The position numbers and the translations under genes were made by a program. From contig JAGBXE010000049.1 of NCBI GenBank assembly GCA_017629455.1, positions 1 to 7,250 on the forward strand: a stretch of 7,250 nucleotides of DNA, written 5' to 3'. The DNA is from Kiritimatiellia bacterium (GTDB lineage: Bacteria; Verrucomicrobiota; Kiritimatiellia; RFP12; UBA1067). The notes beneath the pieces were generated by a model. The model ran no database searches. It was not told the DNA's origin and worked only from the letters and a program-made list of their open reading frames with translations. Shown here piece after piece: positions 1 through 6,499 of the stretch. Within the stretch, counting starts at the first letter, position 1, and each line of letters starts with the position of its first letter.

Positions 1-1398
1 CCTCAGAGCCCCGAAAAGATGGACTTCATGCGCAAGGAAGGCGGGGAAGCTTTATCTGCTACCCTTCTTATCAAGGGTAAGCTTGAGCGCCAGGGCAAAG
101 TTTCGGCCATCAAGGAAGATCTTCTTAAGAAGGTTTCCGAAAAGTGGCCCGAAATCGATGCCGTTGGGTTCGTCCACCTCTTCGACGCGCTTGAAATCGA
201 AACCGTGCGCGCTAACGTGCTTGAAAGAGGCCTTCGTATCGACGGCCGCGCCCAGCACGAAATCCGCCCGCTTTCGGCGCAGGTCGGCGTACTTCCTCGT
301 ATTCACGGCTCGGCAGTTTTCTCGCGCGGCGAGACGCAGTCGTTTGCCGCCGTCACTCTCGGCACGAAGAAGGATGCTCAGGATCTCGACTCCGTTACCG
401 GTGGCGACATCTCCAAGCGCTTTATGCTCCACTACAACTTCCCCCCTTATTGCACGGGCGAAGTTGGGCGTTTAGGGTCAACCGGCCGCCGCGAAATCGG
501 CCATGGTGCACTCGCCGAGCGTTCGATTGCAGAGGTTCTTCCCGACGATTTCCCCTACTCGATTCGCGTCGTCAGCGAAATCATGGGTTCGAACGGGTCG
601 TCCTCGATGGCTTCGATCTGCAACGGCTGCCGTGCTCTTATGGATGCAGGCGTGCCGCTCAAGCGCACAGTTGCCGGCATTTCGATCGGTCTTTTCACGA
701 ACAGCGACCAGTCGAAGAAGGTTCTCGTCACCGATATTCTCGGCGCCGAAGACCACTGCGGCGACATGGACTTCAAAGTCGGCGGCACTCGCAAGGGTAT
801 CACTGGCTTCCAGGTCGACCTTAAGCTTCGCGGTCTTACTTGGGATCTCGTCGAAGGCGCCGTCAAGGCTGCCCACGACGCCCGCTTGCAGATTATCGAT
901 TTCATGGAGACTGTTCTGCCCGCGCCTCGTGCCGAGCTCAACCAGTACGCTCCTAGGATCGAAGAAATGCAGATTCCCGTCGACAAGATTGGCGCGCTCA
1001 TCGGCCCTGGCGGCTCGAACATCCGCGCAATCGTCGAAAAGACTGGCGCTCAAATCGATATCGATGACGACGGCAAGGTTTCGATCTTCGCTACGTCCAA
1101 AGAATCGATGGAATCGGCCAAGCGTGAAGTTGGCGCCGTCTCAGCTGTTGCTGAGCCCGGCAAAATCTACGAAGGCAAGGTTACTGGCATTAAAGACTTC
1201 GGCGCATTTGTCGAGATTCTTCCTGGGATGGACGGCCTTTGCCACATCTCTGAATTCTCTGACAAGTTCCTCAAGTCGATGGAGGGTGTCTGCAAAGTCG
1301 GCGACATCATCAAGGTCAAGTGCCTCGATGTCGACGAGCGCGGCCGCATAAAGCTTTCGCGCAAGGCCGCTATGGCCGAACTCGATGGCAACGTCTAG
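1..1398 (+). CDS. pnp: Polynucleotide phosphorylase (PNPase), 3' part; start lies upstream of the window
   Basis: PNPase is a 3'-5' phosphorolytic exoribonuclease that degrades mRNA in the cytoplasm, releasing nucleoside diphosphates. The reading frame is open from base 1 (the first codons read PQSPEK), so the ATG at 19 is internal. Roughly the first 240 residues, mainly the first RNase PH-like domain, are missing. What remains, in order, is the helical linker (about nt 1-225), the catalytic second RNase PH domain (about 230-900), a KH domain (about 970-1140) with the GxxG loop IGPGGSNIR, and an S1 domain (about 1156-1365) beginning GKIYEGKVTGIKDFGAFVEI. Catalytic-site signatures are present: GRREIGHG, SNGSSSMAS and EDHCGDMDFKV, which carries the Asp/Asp/Lys positions equivalent to E. 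coli 486/492/494. The C-terminal tail after S1 is short (KAAMAELDGNV). Codon choice is strongly biased (TCG, GTC, CTC, GGC, AAG), as expected for a highly expressed gene. It is the first visible gene of the pnp-rpoZ-smpB block. Confidence 0.98.
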   Translation, partial: PQSPEKMDFMRKEGGEALSATLLIKGKLERQGKVSAIKEDLLKKVSEKWPEIDAVGFVHLFDALEIETVRANVLERGLRIDGRAQHEIRPLSAQVGVLPRIHGSAVFSRGETQSFAAVTLGTKKDAQDLDSVTGGDISKRFMLHYNFPPYCTGEVGRLGSTGRREIGHGALAERSIAEVLPDDFPYSIRVVSEIMGSNGSSSMASICNGCRALMDAGVPLKRTVAGISIGLFTNSDQSKKVLVTDILGAEDHCGDMDFKVGGTRKGITGFQVDLKLRGLTWDLVEGAVKAAHDARLQIIDFMETVLPAPRAELNQYAPRIEEMQIPVDKIGALIGPGGSNIRAIVEKTGAQIDIDDDGKVSIFATSKESMESAKREVGAVSAVAEPGKIYEGKVTGIKDFGAFVEILPGMDGLCHISEFSDKFLKSMEGVCKVGDIIKVKCLDVDERGRIKLSRKAAMAELDGNV

Positions 1399-1401
1399 GA
1401 G
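1397..1401 (+). promoter_or_regulatory. Ribosome binding site of rpoZ overlapping the pnp stop
   Basis: AGGAG begins inside the TAG stop codon of pnp and lies 9 bases before the ATG at 1411. The overlap implies that ribosomes finishing pnp are delivered onto the rpoZ start. Confidence 0.75.
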
Positions 1402-1410
1402 AAAACCGAA

Positions 1411-1734
1411 ATGAATTCAGAACTCCTTAAAAAGGCACATGAGCGCATCCAGTCTGTTCCCGTACTGGTCAATCTCGTCAGCAGGCGTGAGCGCGAGCTC
1501 ATCGCTGGCGCAAAGCCGCTCATCAACCCCTCGACACTTCTGACTGAAGACGACATCAAGAACAGCCGTTCGGCTCTCGACCTCGACAAGTGCGACATCG
1601 CTCTTGCTGAGATCGCCGAAGGTAAGCTGATTGCCGAAATCGATTTCGACGCAATCGCAAAGTCTGATGAAGCCAAGACGAAGTGGAACAGCAAACAGAC
1701 TAACGTTAATTCGCTTTACGCGGATTACGCATAA
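1411..1734 (+). CDS. rpoZ: DNA-directed RNA polymerase omega subunit (divergent)
   Basis: Predicted 107-residue omega subunit, a small non-catalytic RNA polymerase component that helps fold and hold the beta-prime subunit. The omega pattern is visible as the helix LVNLVSRRERELIAGAKPLI at about residues 19-38, matching the conserved 'LV..A.RR.R.L..G..PL' core, and as DIALAEIAEGKL at about residues 62-73, matching the conserved 'ALREI..G.I' segment. The linker between them is longer than in E. coli, and the C-terminal tail is charged and low in conservation, which is usual. The start is the ATG 9 bases after an AGGAG that overlaps the pnp stop. The gene sits 12 bases after pnp and 10 bases before smpB, so it is almost certainly co-transcribed with both. 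Divergence from proteobacterial omega makes this less secure than its neighbours, but a cytoplasmic omega role fits the sequence and context well. Confidence 0.85.
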   Translation: MNSELLKKAHERIQSVPVLVNLVSRRERELIAGAKPLINPSTLLTEDDIKNSRSALDLDKCDIALAEIAEGKLIAEIDFDAIAKSDEAKTKWNSKQTNVNSLYADYA

Positions 1735-1739
1735 GGGGG
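1733..1739 (+). promoter_or_regulatory. Ribosome binding site deciding the GTG start of smpB
   Basis: AAGGGGG overlaps the last two bases of the rpoZ TAA and lies 5 bases before the GTG at 1745. It supports that GTG over the ATG at 1631, which would give smpB a non-homologous 38-residue extension lying wholly inside rpoZ. Confidence 0.75.
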
Positions 1740-1744
1740 CTTTT

Positions 1745-2194
1745 GTGGCCGAGAAGAAATTCAACGCCACGCTGGCGGAGAATCGCAAAGCCCGCCACGA
1801 CTATGCCGTGCTCGAAACAATCGAGTGCGGCATAGTTCTCTCCGGGACGGAAGTAAAAAGCTGTAGGCGCGGCGGCGTGTCGCTCACAGGCTCATACGGT
1901 GCCGTCCTTGGAGGTGAGCTATGGCTTTTGGGTGCCGACATCGCGGCTTACTCATTCGGAAACCGCTTCAACCACAATCCGAAATCGCAGCGTAAACTCC
2001 TTGTTCATTCAAAGGAGATTGAAGCGTTGCGCCTTAAAACAGAAGCAAAAGGCTTAACGCTCGTTCCTCTAAGAGTGTTTCTTAAAGGCGGGCGCGTCAA
2101 AGTCGATCTTGGCGTATGCCGAGGCAAGAAGGTCCACGATAAACGCGAGACGCTTAAGAAAAAAGCGATCCAGCGCGATATGGACCGCGCTTAA
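1745..2194 (+). CDS. smpB: SsrA-binding protein SmpB
   Basis: SmpB binds tmRNA (SsrA) and brings it to stalled ribosomes, allowing trans-translation to tag the stalled peptide and release the ribosome. From GTG at 1745 the product is 149 residues, close to the family norm of about 150-160. Hallmark segments are all present in order: AENRKARHDY near the N-terminus, GIVLSGTEVKSCRRGGVSL, FGNRFNHNPKSQRKLLVH with the conserved RFNH turn, KGLTLVPLRVFLKGGRVKVD, and the basic tail GKKVHDKRETLKKKAIQRDM, which normally becomes helical in the mRNA channel. An ATG further upstream at 1631 is in frame but would overlap rpoZ by more than 100 bases, has no homologous sequence and lacks the strong AAGGGGG site. 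SmpB and PNPase both act in RNA and translation quality control, which fits their linkage. The TAA stop lies within a perfect inverted repeat shared with the converging kinase gene. Confidence 0.97.
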   Translation: MAEKKFNATLAENRKARHDYAVLETIECGIVLSGTEVKSCRRGGVSLTGSYGAVLGGELWLLGADIAAYSFGNRFNHNPKSQRKLLVHSKEIEALRLKTEAKGLTLVPLRVFLKGGRVKVDLGVCRGKKVHDKRETLKKKAIQRDMDRA

Positions 2195-2207
2195 GTAAAT
2201 TAAGCGC
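2187..2207. terminator. Perfect inverted repeat between converging genes, possible bidirectional terminator
   Basis: GCGCTTAA (2187-2194), loop GTAAA (2195-2199) and TTAAGCGC (2200-2207) form a perfect 8-bp stem with a 5-base loop. It covers the stop codons of both smpB and the histidine kinase, the only junction here where two transcription units must end. Neither strand has a run of U after the stem, so it is not a canonical intrinsic terminator. It could act as a weak bidirectional hairpin, protect 3' ends, or be a coincidence of two TAA stops facing each other. Confidence 0.4.
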
Positions 2208-3399
2208 CGCGCCGCGGCAGTATAATTTCAAACCTGCTGCCAGTGGGCTTTACGCCCTTGTAGATGGCATTGCCGCCATGAAGGTGCGCGGCACTTCGCA
2301 CTATCGCAAGCCCAAGCCCTGCGCCACCAGTCTCTGCTGCACGCGAAGGATCGACACGATGGAAGCGCTCAAATATGCGCTCTTCATGTCCGCTTGGAAT
2401 TCCAACGCCATGGTCTTCAACTGCAAGGATGATGCTCGACCTTGTAGCGCGGCACTCCACAAATATCTCGTCTGTTTGTGAATGACGCTTTGCGTTTTCA
2501 ACTAGATTTGATAACGCCTGAGTTATCATTTGACTGTCGCATAAAAGAATGCCCGATTCACCAGAGCTTTCATTCGCGTGAAACTTAACTCCATACGTCT
2601 GGGCCACATCGCGCGCAATTGCAGAAACATCATACTCACGCATATGAAGAGCAAGCTTATCTGCTGCCTGCTCCATCTTTGAGAGATCTAATATCTGCTG
2701 AACAAGCTGAGATAGTCGCCCTGCGGAAGATTTAAGGAGATTCAAAAGCGGCATTTTCGCACTGTCTAATTGATCGCCTAGAATATCAACTATGCCCAAA
2801 ATTCCCGTAAGCGGAGTTCTAATTTCATGAGAAACATCAGCTATAAAATCGCTTCTGAATTTCTCAAGGCGTTTTAACTGCTGAATCCTCACACGCTGTC
2901 GGTAAAGAGCAAAGAATACAAACCCCATCGCGCACATCCCCGTCAACGCCGCAAGCGCGGCAATAACTAGAGCGCTAAAAAACGGCCGCAGAGTTTCTGA
3001 CGAAGGTCTACCGACAGCGATAGAAAAGCCCCCGCTCGAAACTGCTGACCACTGATAAGCCTCAACGCCAAAATCGCTCGCGTTTAACGAATCAAAAAAA
3101 CCTCCTGAAACACGACTTCCAGATGGAGGCGTAAATTTTTCTCCCATTACGATCCTTAAGCGCAAGCCATCGTTAGCAAGGCGGTTTGCCGCGCCTTCCA
3201 CCGCCTTGAAATCTAGAGTCTTAAGAGGCTCGGAAAGCGCTAATGCCGTAAGCCGTGCACGCGAATCTAAATCGCCTTGCGACCATTCTTTGACCGACTC
3301 AAAATAGCGGCAGATAACGATGACAAAAGCTAGAATCGCCGTGAGGAACGCGGCCATCGCTACCGTTGGAGCTATCCAAGCTCTACTATTCCGAAACAC
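2200..3399 (-). CDS. Membrane sensor histidine kinase (PhoR/EnvZ-like), partner of the adjacent response regulator
   Basis: A 399-residue inner-membrane histidine kinase that should autophosphorylate on His and pass the phosphate to the neighbouring regulator. It has a first membrane helix at about residues 11-32, an extracytoplasmic sensor of about 108 residues (33-140) that I do not recognise, and a second helix at about 141-166. No clear HAMP domain is visible. A short charged helix leads into HisKA with FIADVSHEIRTPLTGILG, phospho-acceptor His191. The ATP-binding domain has the N box SNLVENAKRHS (Asn302), G1 EDHGVGIP (about 328-335), the F box ERIFERFHRVD and G2 GGAGLGLAI (about 358-366). 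All key catalytic residues are present. The start is GTG, chosen because GAGGTG lies 9 bases upstream and the next Met (15) falls inside the first membrane helix. It overlaps the regulator gene by 14 bases and is the last gene of the minus-strand operon. The signal sensed is unknown. Confidence 0.95.
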   Translation of the reverse strand: MFRNSRAWIAPTVAMAAFLTAILAFVIVICRYFESVKEWSQGDLDSRARLTALALSEPLKTLDFKAVEGAANRLANDGLRLRIVMGEKFTPPSGSRVSGGFFDSLNASDFGVEAYQWSAVSSGGFSIAVGRPSSETLRPFFSALVIAALAALTGMCAMGFVFFALYRQRVRIQQLKRLEKFRSDFIADVSHEIRTPLTGILGIVDILGDQLDSAKMPLLNLLKSSAGRLSQLVQQILDLSKMEQAADKLALHMREYDVSAIARDVAQTYGVKFHANESSGESGILLCDSQMITQALSNLVENAKRHSQTDEIFVECRATRSSIILAVEDHGVGIPSGHEERIFERFHRVDPSRAAETGGAGLGLAIVRSAAHLHGGNAIYKGVKPTGSRFEIILPRRGA

Positions 3400-4030
3400 G
3401 ATACCCTACACCTCTTACAGTTTCGATATGCCTAGCCCAAGATCCTAACTTTTCTCTAAGCCTTGCTATTTGAACATCAACAGTGCGCTCTGCCGGAGGG
3501 CGAGTAAAGATTCTGCCGCGATTGGCAACAAGACGCGCTAAAAGCGAAAATTCTCCCGATGTAAGATCGAGCGTTTTCCCGTCCAAACGAGCAATACGAT
3601 TTGCCTCATCAAGAGTAAGCCCATCGAAATCGATGCCTTCAGTCTCTGGCAAGAGACGCCTTAAAACAGCACTGATACGAGCTAAAAGAACACGCCTATC
3701 AAAAGGCTTGGTAACATAATCGTCGGCGCCTGCTTCCAGTCCTCTTACGATATCGTCACTTTCAGTACGGGCAGTAAGCATAATAATTCGCGTTGCCGCC
3801 AATGATGGCGTTTCGCGTATACGCTTAGCTACCGTAAAACCATCAAGGCCTGGAAGCATCAAATCTAGCAGCACGAGATCGGGCTTTTCTGCGCAGGCAC
3901 TAGCTAGCCCCACATCGCCTCTATCTGCCATCAAAACATTTTTATACCCGGCTCCGTCAAGTGCCATGCCGAGAATCGTACGGATGGTCGAGTCGTCTTC
4001 AATTACCAATATTTTTACTCGATCCTTCAT
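3386..4030 (-). CDS. OmpR/PhoB-family response regulator with a shortened DNA-binding domain
   Basis: A 214-residue two-component regulator, shorter than the usual 220-235. The receiver domain (about 1-122) looks fully functional: acidic pocket EDD at 11-13, phospho-acceptor Asp56 in LLDLMLPGLDG, Thr86 in MLTAR, and Lys108 in ADDYVTKPF. A winged-helix output domain follows, with LTSGEFSLLARLVANRGRIF (helix 1) and RTVDVQIARLREKLG (recognition helix), ending in the typical wing RHIETVRGVGYRV. Between them PhoB-type proteins have about 16 residues ('EQLL..VWG....' helix 2 plus the transactivation loop). Here only PPAE (178-181) remains, so about 12 residues are missing in frame. DNA binding may therefore be altered or lost. 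The start is the ATG at 4030 (MKDRVKILVIEDD). A 33-residue upstream extension to 4129 would run into alr and matches no receiver. The gene follows alr by 11 bases with only a weak AGG upstream, and it overlaps the kinase, its likely partner. Confidence 0.93.
   Translation of the reverse strand: MKDRVKILVIEDDSTIRTILGMALDGAGYKNVLMADRGDVGLASACAEKPDLVLLDLMLPGLDGFTVAKRIRETPSLAATRIIMLTARTESDDIVRGLEAGADDYVTKPFDRRVLLARISAVLRRLLPETEGIDFDGLTLDEANRIARLDGKTLDLTSGEFSLLARLVANRGRIFTRPPAERTVDVQIARLREKLGSWARHIETVRGVGYRVSE
3409..3414 (-). promoter_or_regulatory. Ribosome binding site for the GTG start of the histidine kinase
   Basis: On the minus strand GAGGTG lies 9 bases before the GTG at 3399, inside the end of the response regulator gene. 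With the 14-base gene overlap this supports translational coupling of regulator and kinase. Confidence 0.6.
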
Positions 4031-4041
4031 AGCAAAAAGAC

Positions 4042-5187
4042 CTAACTCAGGTAGACGCGCACAATACGAGAACCAAACTGGCAGAATATATCGTGAGCAT
4101 GCGTACCTTTTATTTTGGCCCAATCGCAAACGCTTGGCGCATTACTCCCTTCGCCGCCCAGAAGAACAACCGTTCCGCCAACATCAACATCGCCTGCGCG
4201 TGAAACGTCGATTGCCAAATAATCCATCGACACTCTTCCGACGAAGGGACACTTTACGCTGTTAACTACTGCATAGCCCTTGTTCGAAAGAGCCAATGGA
4301 ATTCCATCGGCATAGCCAGCTGCGATAATCGCTACGCGCGTGCGGCGGCGCGTTACAAAGGTGCTGCAATAACCTATTGTAGAGCCTGGAGGCAAGTCGC
4401 GCACTTGTACAATTAAAGATTTTAGCGTTATAACTTGCTTAAGCCCAAGGCGCGCCGATGCGCGGCTGAAACCACCATGCAAATCAAGCCCAGCGCGCAC
4501 AAGATTAAATGGACTACGCCATGAAATGGGAAACGAATTTATCCCGTCAGATGCCGCGCTATGAACGAATTTGAAATTAACTCCGCGTTCTCTTAGCGCC
4601 AAATGAAGAGCCTTGATAGTTTTAACTTGCTCAGCAGTTTTCGGGTCGGAGCTATTGGAAGCAGACGAGAAATGCGTCATCAAGCCCTCTGGAACGATAT
4701 TCGGCATAGCGCAAGCTTTGCAAATAACCTCAAGCGCTTGAGAGGCGCAGATGCCAAGGCGCCCCATGCCTGTATCGACCTTAAAATGAACATGAGCCTT
4801 ACGAGCGCATTTAACTGCCGCCCTTGAAATCAACTCAGCTTCATACTCGCCAACTACTGGCAGCTCTACGCCTAAGCTGAGCATATCTTCAATTTCTTCC
4901 GGTAAGACAGACGAAAGAATCTGCACCTTTACGCCCTTAAGGCGCAGTGAAAGTATTTCGTGCGCCTCGCTTGGGCACGCTACACCAAAGCGGCGGCAAC
5001 CTGCGCCATACAAAGCGCGAACAAAGGGAACTACTCCTAGACAGTAGGCATCGGCCTTTACTACCGCCATTACCTCTGCAGGCGAAACTCTTGCAAGAAC
5101 CGTCCTGTAATTATCGGCAACTTTGGTTAAGTCGACTTCAAGAATTGTGCGCTTAATCGACTTGCTATCTGGGCGCTTCCTATTCAT
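4042..5187 (-). CDS. alr: Alanine racemase (PLP-dependent)
   Basis: Interconverts L- and D-alanine, supplying D-alanine for peptidoglycan in the cytoplasm. The product is 381 residues, the normal family length. The PLP Schiff-base lysine is Lys44 in AVVKADAYCLG, where most family members have K-A-N/D-A-Y-G-x-G. Other visible landmarks are KVDTGMGRLG (Lys136, Arg143), MTHFSSA (His172), LVRAGLDLHG (Arg231), the second catalytic base Tyr273 in GYCSTF, GYADG (Tyr292) and GRVSMD (Met321). The C-terminus reads GTHAHDIFCQFGSRI, placing His365 where the PLP-phosphate Tyr (Tyr354 of the Geobacillus enzyme) normally sits. Catalytic Lys and Tyr are intact, so activity is likely. The ATG shares a 4-base ATGA with the pncC stop and has TGGAGG 7 bases upstream. 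The response regulator follows after 11 bases. No second racemase or ddl is in the window. Confidence 0.96.
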   Translation of the reverse strand: MNRKRPDSKSIKRTILEVDLTKVADNYRTVLARVSPAEVMAVVKADAYCLGVVPFVRALYGAGCRRFGVACPSEAHEILSLRLKGVKVQILSSVLPEEIEDMLSLGVELPVVGEYEAELISRAAVKCARKAHVHFKVDTGMGRLGICASQALEVICKACAMPNIVPEGLMTHFSSASNSSDPKTAEQVKTIKALHLALRERGVNFKFVHSAASDGINSFPISWRSPFNLVRAGLDLHGGFSRASARLGLKQVITLKSLIVQVRDLPPGSTIGYCSTFVTRRRTRVAIIAAGYADGIPLALSNKGYAVVNSVKCPFVGRVSMDYLAIDVSRAGDVDVGGTVVLLGGEGSNAPSVCDWAKIKGTHAHDIFCQFGSRIVRVYLS

Positions 5188-5654
5188 CGCATCGCCTCCA
5201 CCGTAAGCATGCCAAGAGCATGCATTACAGCTTGATGGCGCACAGTATCGCGATCACCTGAAAAGATCGCCTTCTCTGTGCGCACACCGCTTTTAGACGA
5301 CAACGCAATCCAAATTAGGCCTACGGGCTTTTCTTCACTCCCGCCGCTTGGCCCAGCTATGCCGGTGACGGAAACTGCAAAATCAGCTCCAACAAGTTTC
5401 CTTGCGCCCTCAGCCATCGCCGCAGCAGTTTGAGATGAAACTGCCCCAAACTCCTCTAGGACACTTAATGGAACGCCTAGAACATTTTCCTTTACGCTGT
5501 TAGCGTAACTGACAACGCCGCCTAGATAAACAGAACTAGAACCTGCTACTGCCGTAATAGCGCTTGAAACACCGCCGCCCGTACAACTTTCGGCAGTAGC
5601 GCATGTTAGTGATTTAGCGTTTAAAAGCGCGACAAGTTTTTCCGCAACAGTCAT
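5184..5654 (-). CDS. pncC: Nicotinamide-nucleotide amidase (CinA C-terminal domain, stand-alone)
   Basis: A 156-residue single-domain CinA C-terminal protein, matching the stand-alone PncC type (E. coli YgaD is about 165). The enzyme deamidates NMN to nicotinate mononucleotide for the pyridine nucleotide cycle in the cytoplasm. The serine-amidase signature AESCTGG lies at 21-27, with nucleophile Ser23. The Tyr/Lys segment VVSYANSVKENVLGV follows, with Tyr50 and Lys55, and then the glycine-rich VTGIAGPSGGSEEKPVGL at about 96-113. All expected active-site residues are present, and there is no N-terminal molybdopterin-binding-like CinA domain. The ATG overlaps the previous gene's TGA as ATGA, and the TGA overlaps the alr ATG in the same way, so it is translationally coupled on both sides. 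Its own ribosome binding site is weak, consistent with reinitiation. Older annotations may call it competence/damage-inducible CinA, but no competence role can be inferred here. Confidence 0.93.
   Translation of the reverse strand: MTVAEKLVALLNAKSLTCATAESCTGGGVSSAITAVAGSSSVYLGGVVSYANSVKENVLGVPLSVLEEFGAVSSQTAAAMAEGARKLVGADFAVSVTGIAGPSGGSEEKPVGLIWIALSSKSGVRTEKAIFSGDRDTVRHQAVMHALGMLTVEAMR
5195..5200 (-). promoter_or_regulatory. Ribosome binding site of alr
   Basis: TGGAGG on the minus strand lies 7 bases before the alr ATG at 5187, inside the 3' end of pncC. It is a strong site, and it fixes the start that overlaps the pncC stop as ATGA. Confidence 0.75.
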
Positions 5655-6499
5655 TTCTTAAGTTCCACAACTGCAAAAAAAGCATTATGATCGGAAATTC
5701 CAATAGCCGATTCTATGTGGCCTTGCCGAACAGAATCAAAGCCTTTTGAAAAAATGTAATCAAGCGCGCTGTCGCCCCATTTCTTAGACGGATGAGTGCC
5801 TCGTGAACCAGGAGGTAAAAGCCCAAGTAAATTAGTATACCCGCCCTTTGCGAAAAGTTTAAAAAGCATCTCGTCTGCAAATTCCTTCGACCAGCAATCG
5901 GCATTCATATCGCCTGCGACAATCGACGCGCGCTTAGAAGAAGTTTGCCGCGTTAATTCGTCTTCTAAAAGTTGTTCCACCGCTATTGTGCGCTTTTCTC
6001 TATTTAACGCGGCCGCTTCGCGCGACCTGCCGCCGTAGTTTGATTTAAGATGTACAGCATATACGCCTGCCGTAACAACGTTATCGACCAAAAGCGATGC
6101 AAAAGCATAACCGCGCGGCGGAGTCTTCTTGCCGCGATACGACCACTTGCGCCACGAAGATTCGACAACCGGCAAAGTTGTCGCAATAACGTTCTGCTGC
6201 TGGTCAAAACGATCGCGGCGGCGATAACCCGAAACACTCACAACCTTAAGCCCTGCGCGGCCAATCTGCGCAACGAGATTCGAAGCTACCTTTGGGCCGC
6301 GAATCTCGGACATGCAGATAATTACATCGTTCGTGCCTTCTGGGTCGACAGCCTTAAGCCCCGATGCTAACATCTTTGCCGCGGCCGATATTGTACTTGC
6401 CTCAATATCGGGGTGAGCTCTATGCTCGGCGCGCCCAGACGGAAACCAGTTTCCGCTCCACGTGCCGACAACAACGGCCGCTACAAGAAAGATGTTCAA
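5651..6499 (-). CDS. Endonuclease/exonuclease/phosphatase (EEP) family hydrolase, substrate unknown
   Basis: A 282-residue metal-dependent phosphodiesterase or phosphatase fold (DNase I/exonuclease III superfamily). Motifs in order are WSGNWFPSG (motif I region, 14-22), CMSEIRG with metal-binding Glu65, YAVHLKSNYGG with His150, VAGDMNADCW with Asp197 and Asn199, SALDYIF with Asp247, and ISDHNAFFAVVEL with catalytic Asp270-His271. The motif-I position that is normally Asn (Asn68 in APE1) is Ser15. The start is an unusual TTG at 6499: an in-frame stop lies 21 bases upstream, no ATG or GTG intervenes, and the next Met (43) falls after motif I. The N-terminus MNIFLVAAVVVGTW is hydrophobic but too short to be both a signal peptide and the first strand, and it has no basic residue, so export is uncertain. 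TTG shares 4 bases with the purN stop (TTGA), and the TGA overlaps the pncC ATG. Substrate (DNA, RNA, lipid or nucleotide) cannot be inferred. Confidence 0.85.
   Translation of the reverse strand: MNIFLVAAVVVGTWSGNWFPSGRAEHRAHPDIEASTISAAAKMLASGLKAVDPEGTNDVIICMSEIRGPKVASNLVAQIGRAGLKVVSVSGYRRRDRFDQQQNVIATTLPVVESSWRKWSYRGKKTPPRGYAFASLLVDNVVTAGVYAVHLKSNYGGRSREAAALNREKRTIAVEQLLEDELTRQTSSKRASIVAGDMNADCWSKEFADEMLFKLFAKGGYTNLLGLLPPGSRGTHPSKKWGDSALDYIFSKGFDSVRQGHIESAIGISDHNAFFAVVELKK

Noticed and set aside
503..1351. 282-codon open frame inside pnp (+ strand, other frame), plus opposite-strand frames at 478-1053 and 555-1022
   Set aside because: These Ser/Arg- or Asp/Ala-rich translations are typical shadows of a biased GC-rich coding gene. 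The pnp frame is beyond doubt.
1631..1744. 38-residue N-terminal extension of SmpB from the ATG at 1631
   Set aside because: It lies entirely inside rpoZ in another frame, has no SmpB-like sequence, and the GTG at 1745 has a strong ribosome binding site and gives the family length.
2203..2240. GC-rich palindromic bases (GCCGCGCCGCGGC) just inside the kinase 3' end as an intrinsic terminator
   Set aside because: They encode the Arg-rich C-terminus, no U-tract follows on the plus strand, and the 8-bp repeat at 2187-2207 is the cleaner candidate.
4031..4129. 33-residue extension of the response regulator
   Set aside because: It reads through the 3' end of alr in another frame. Receiver domains begin just before the KILVIEDD strand, which the ATG at 4030 provides.
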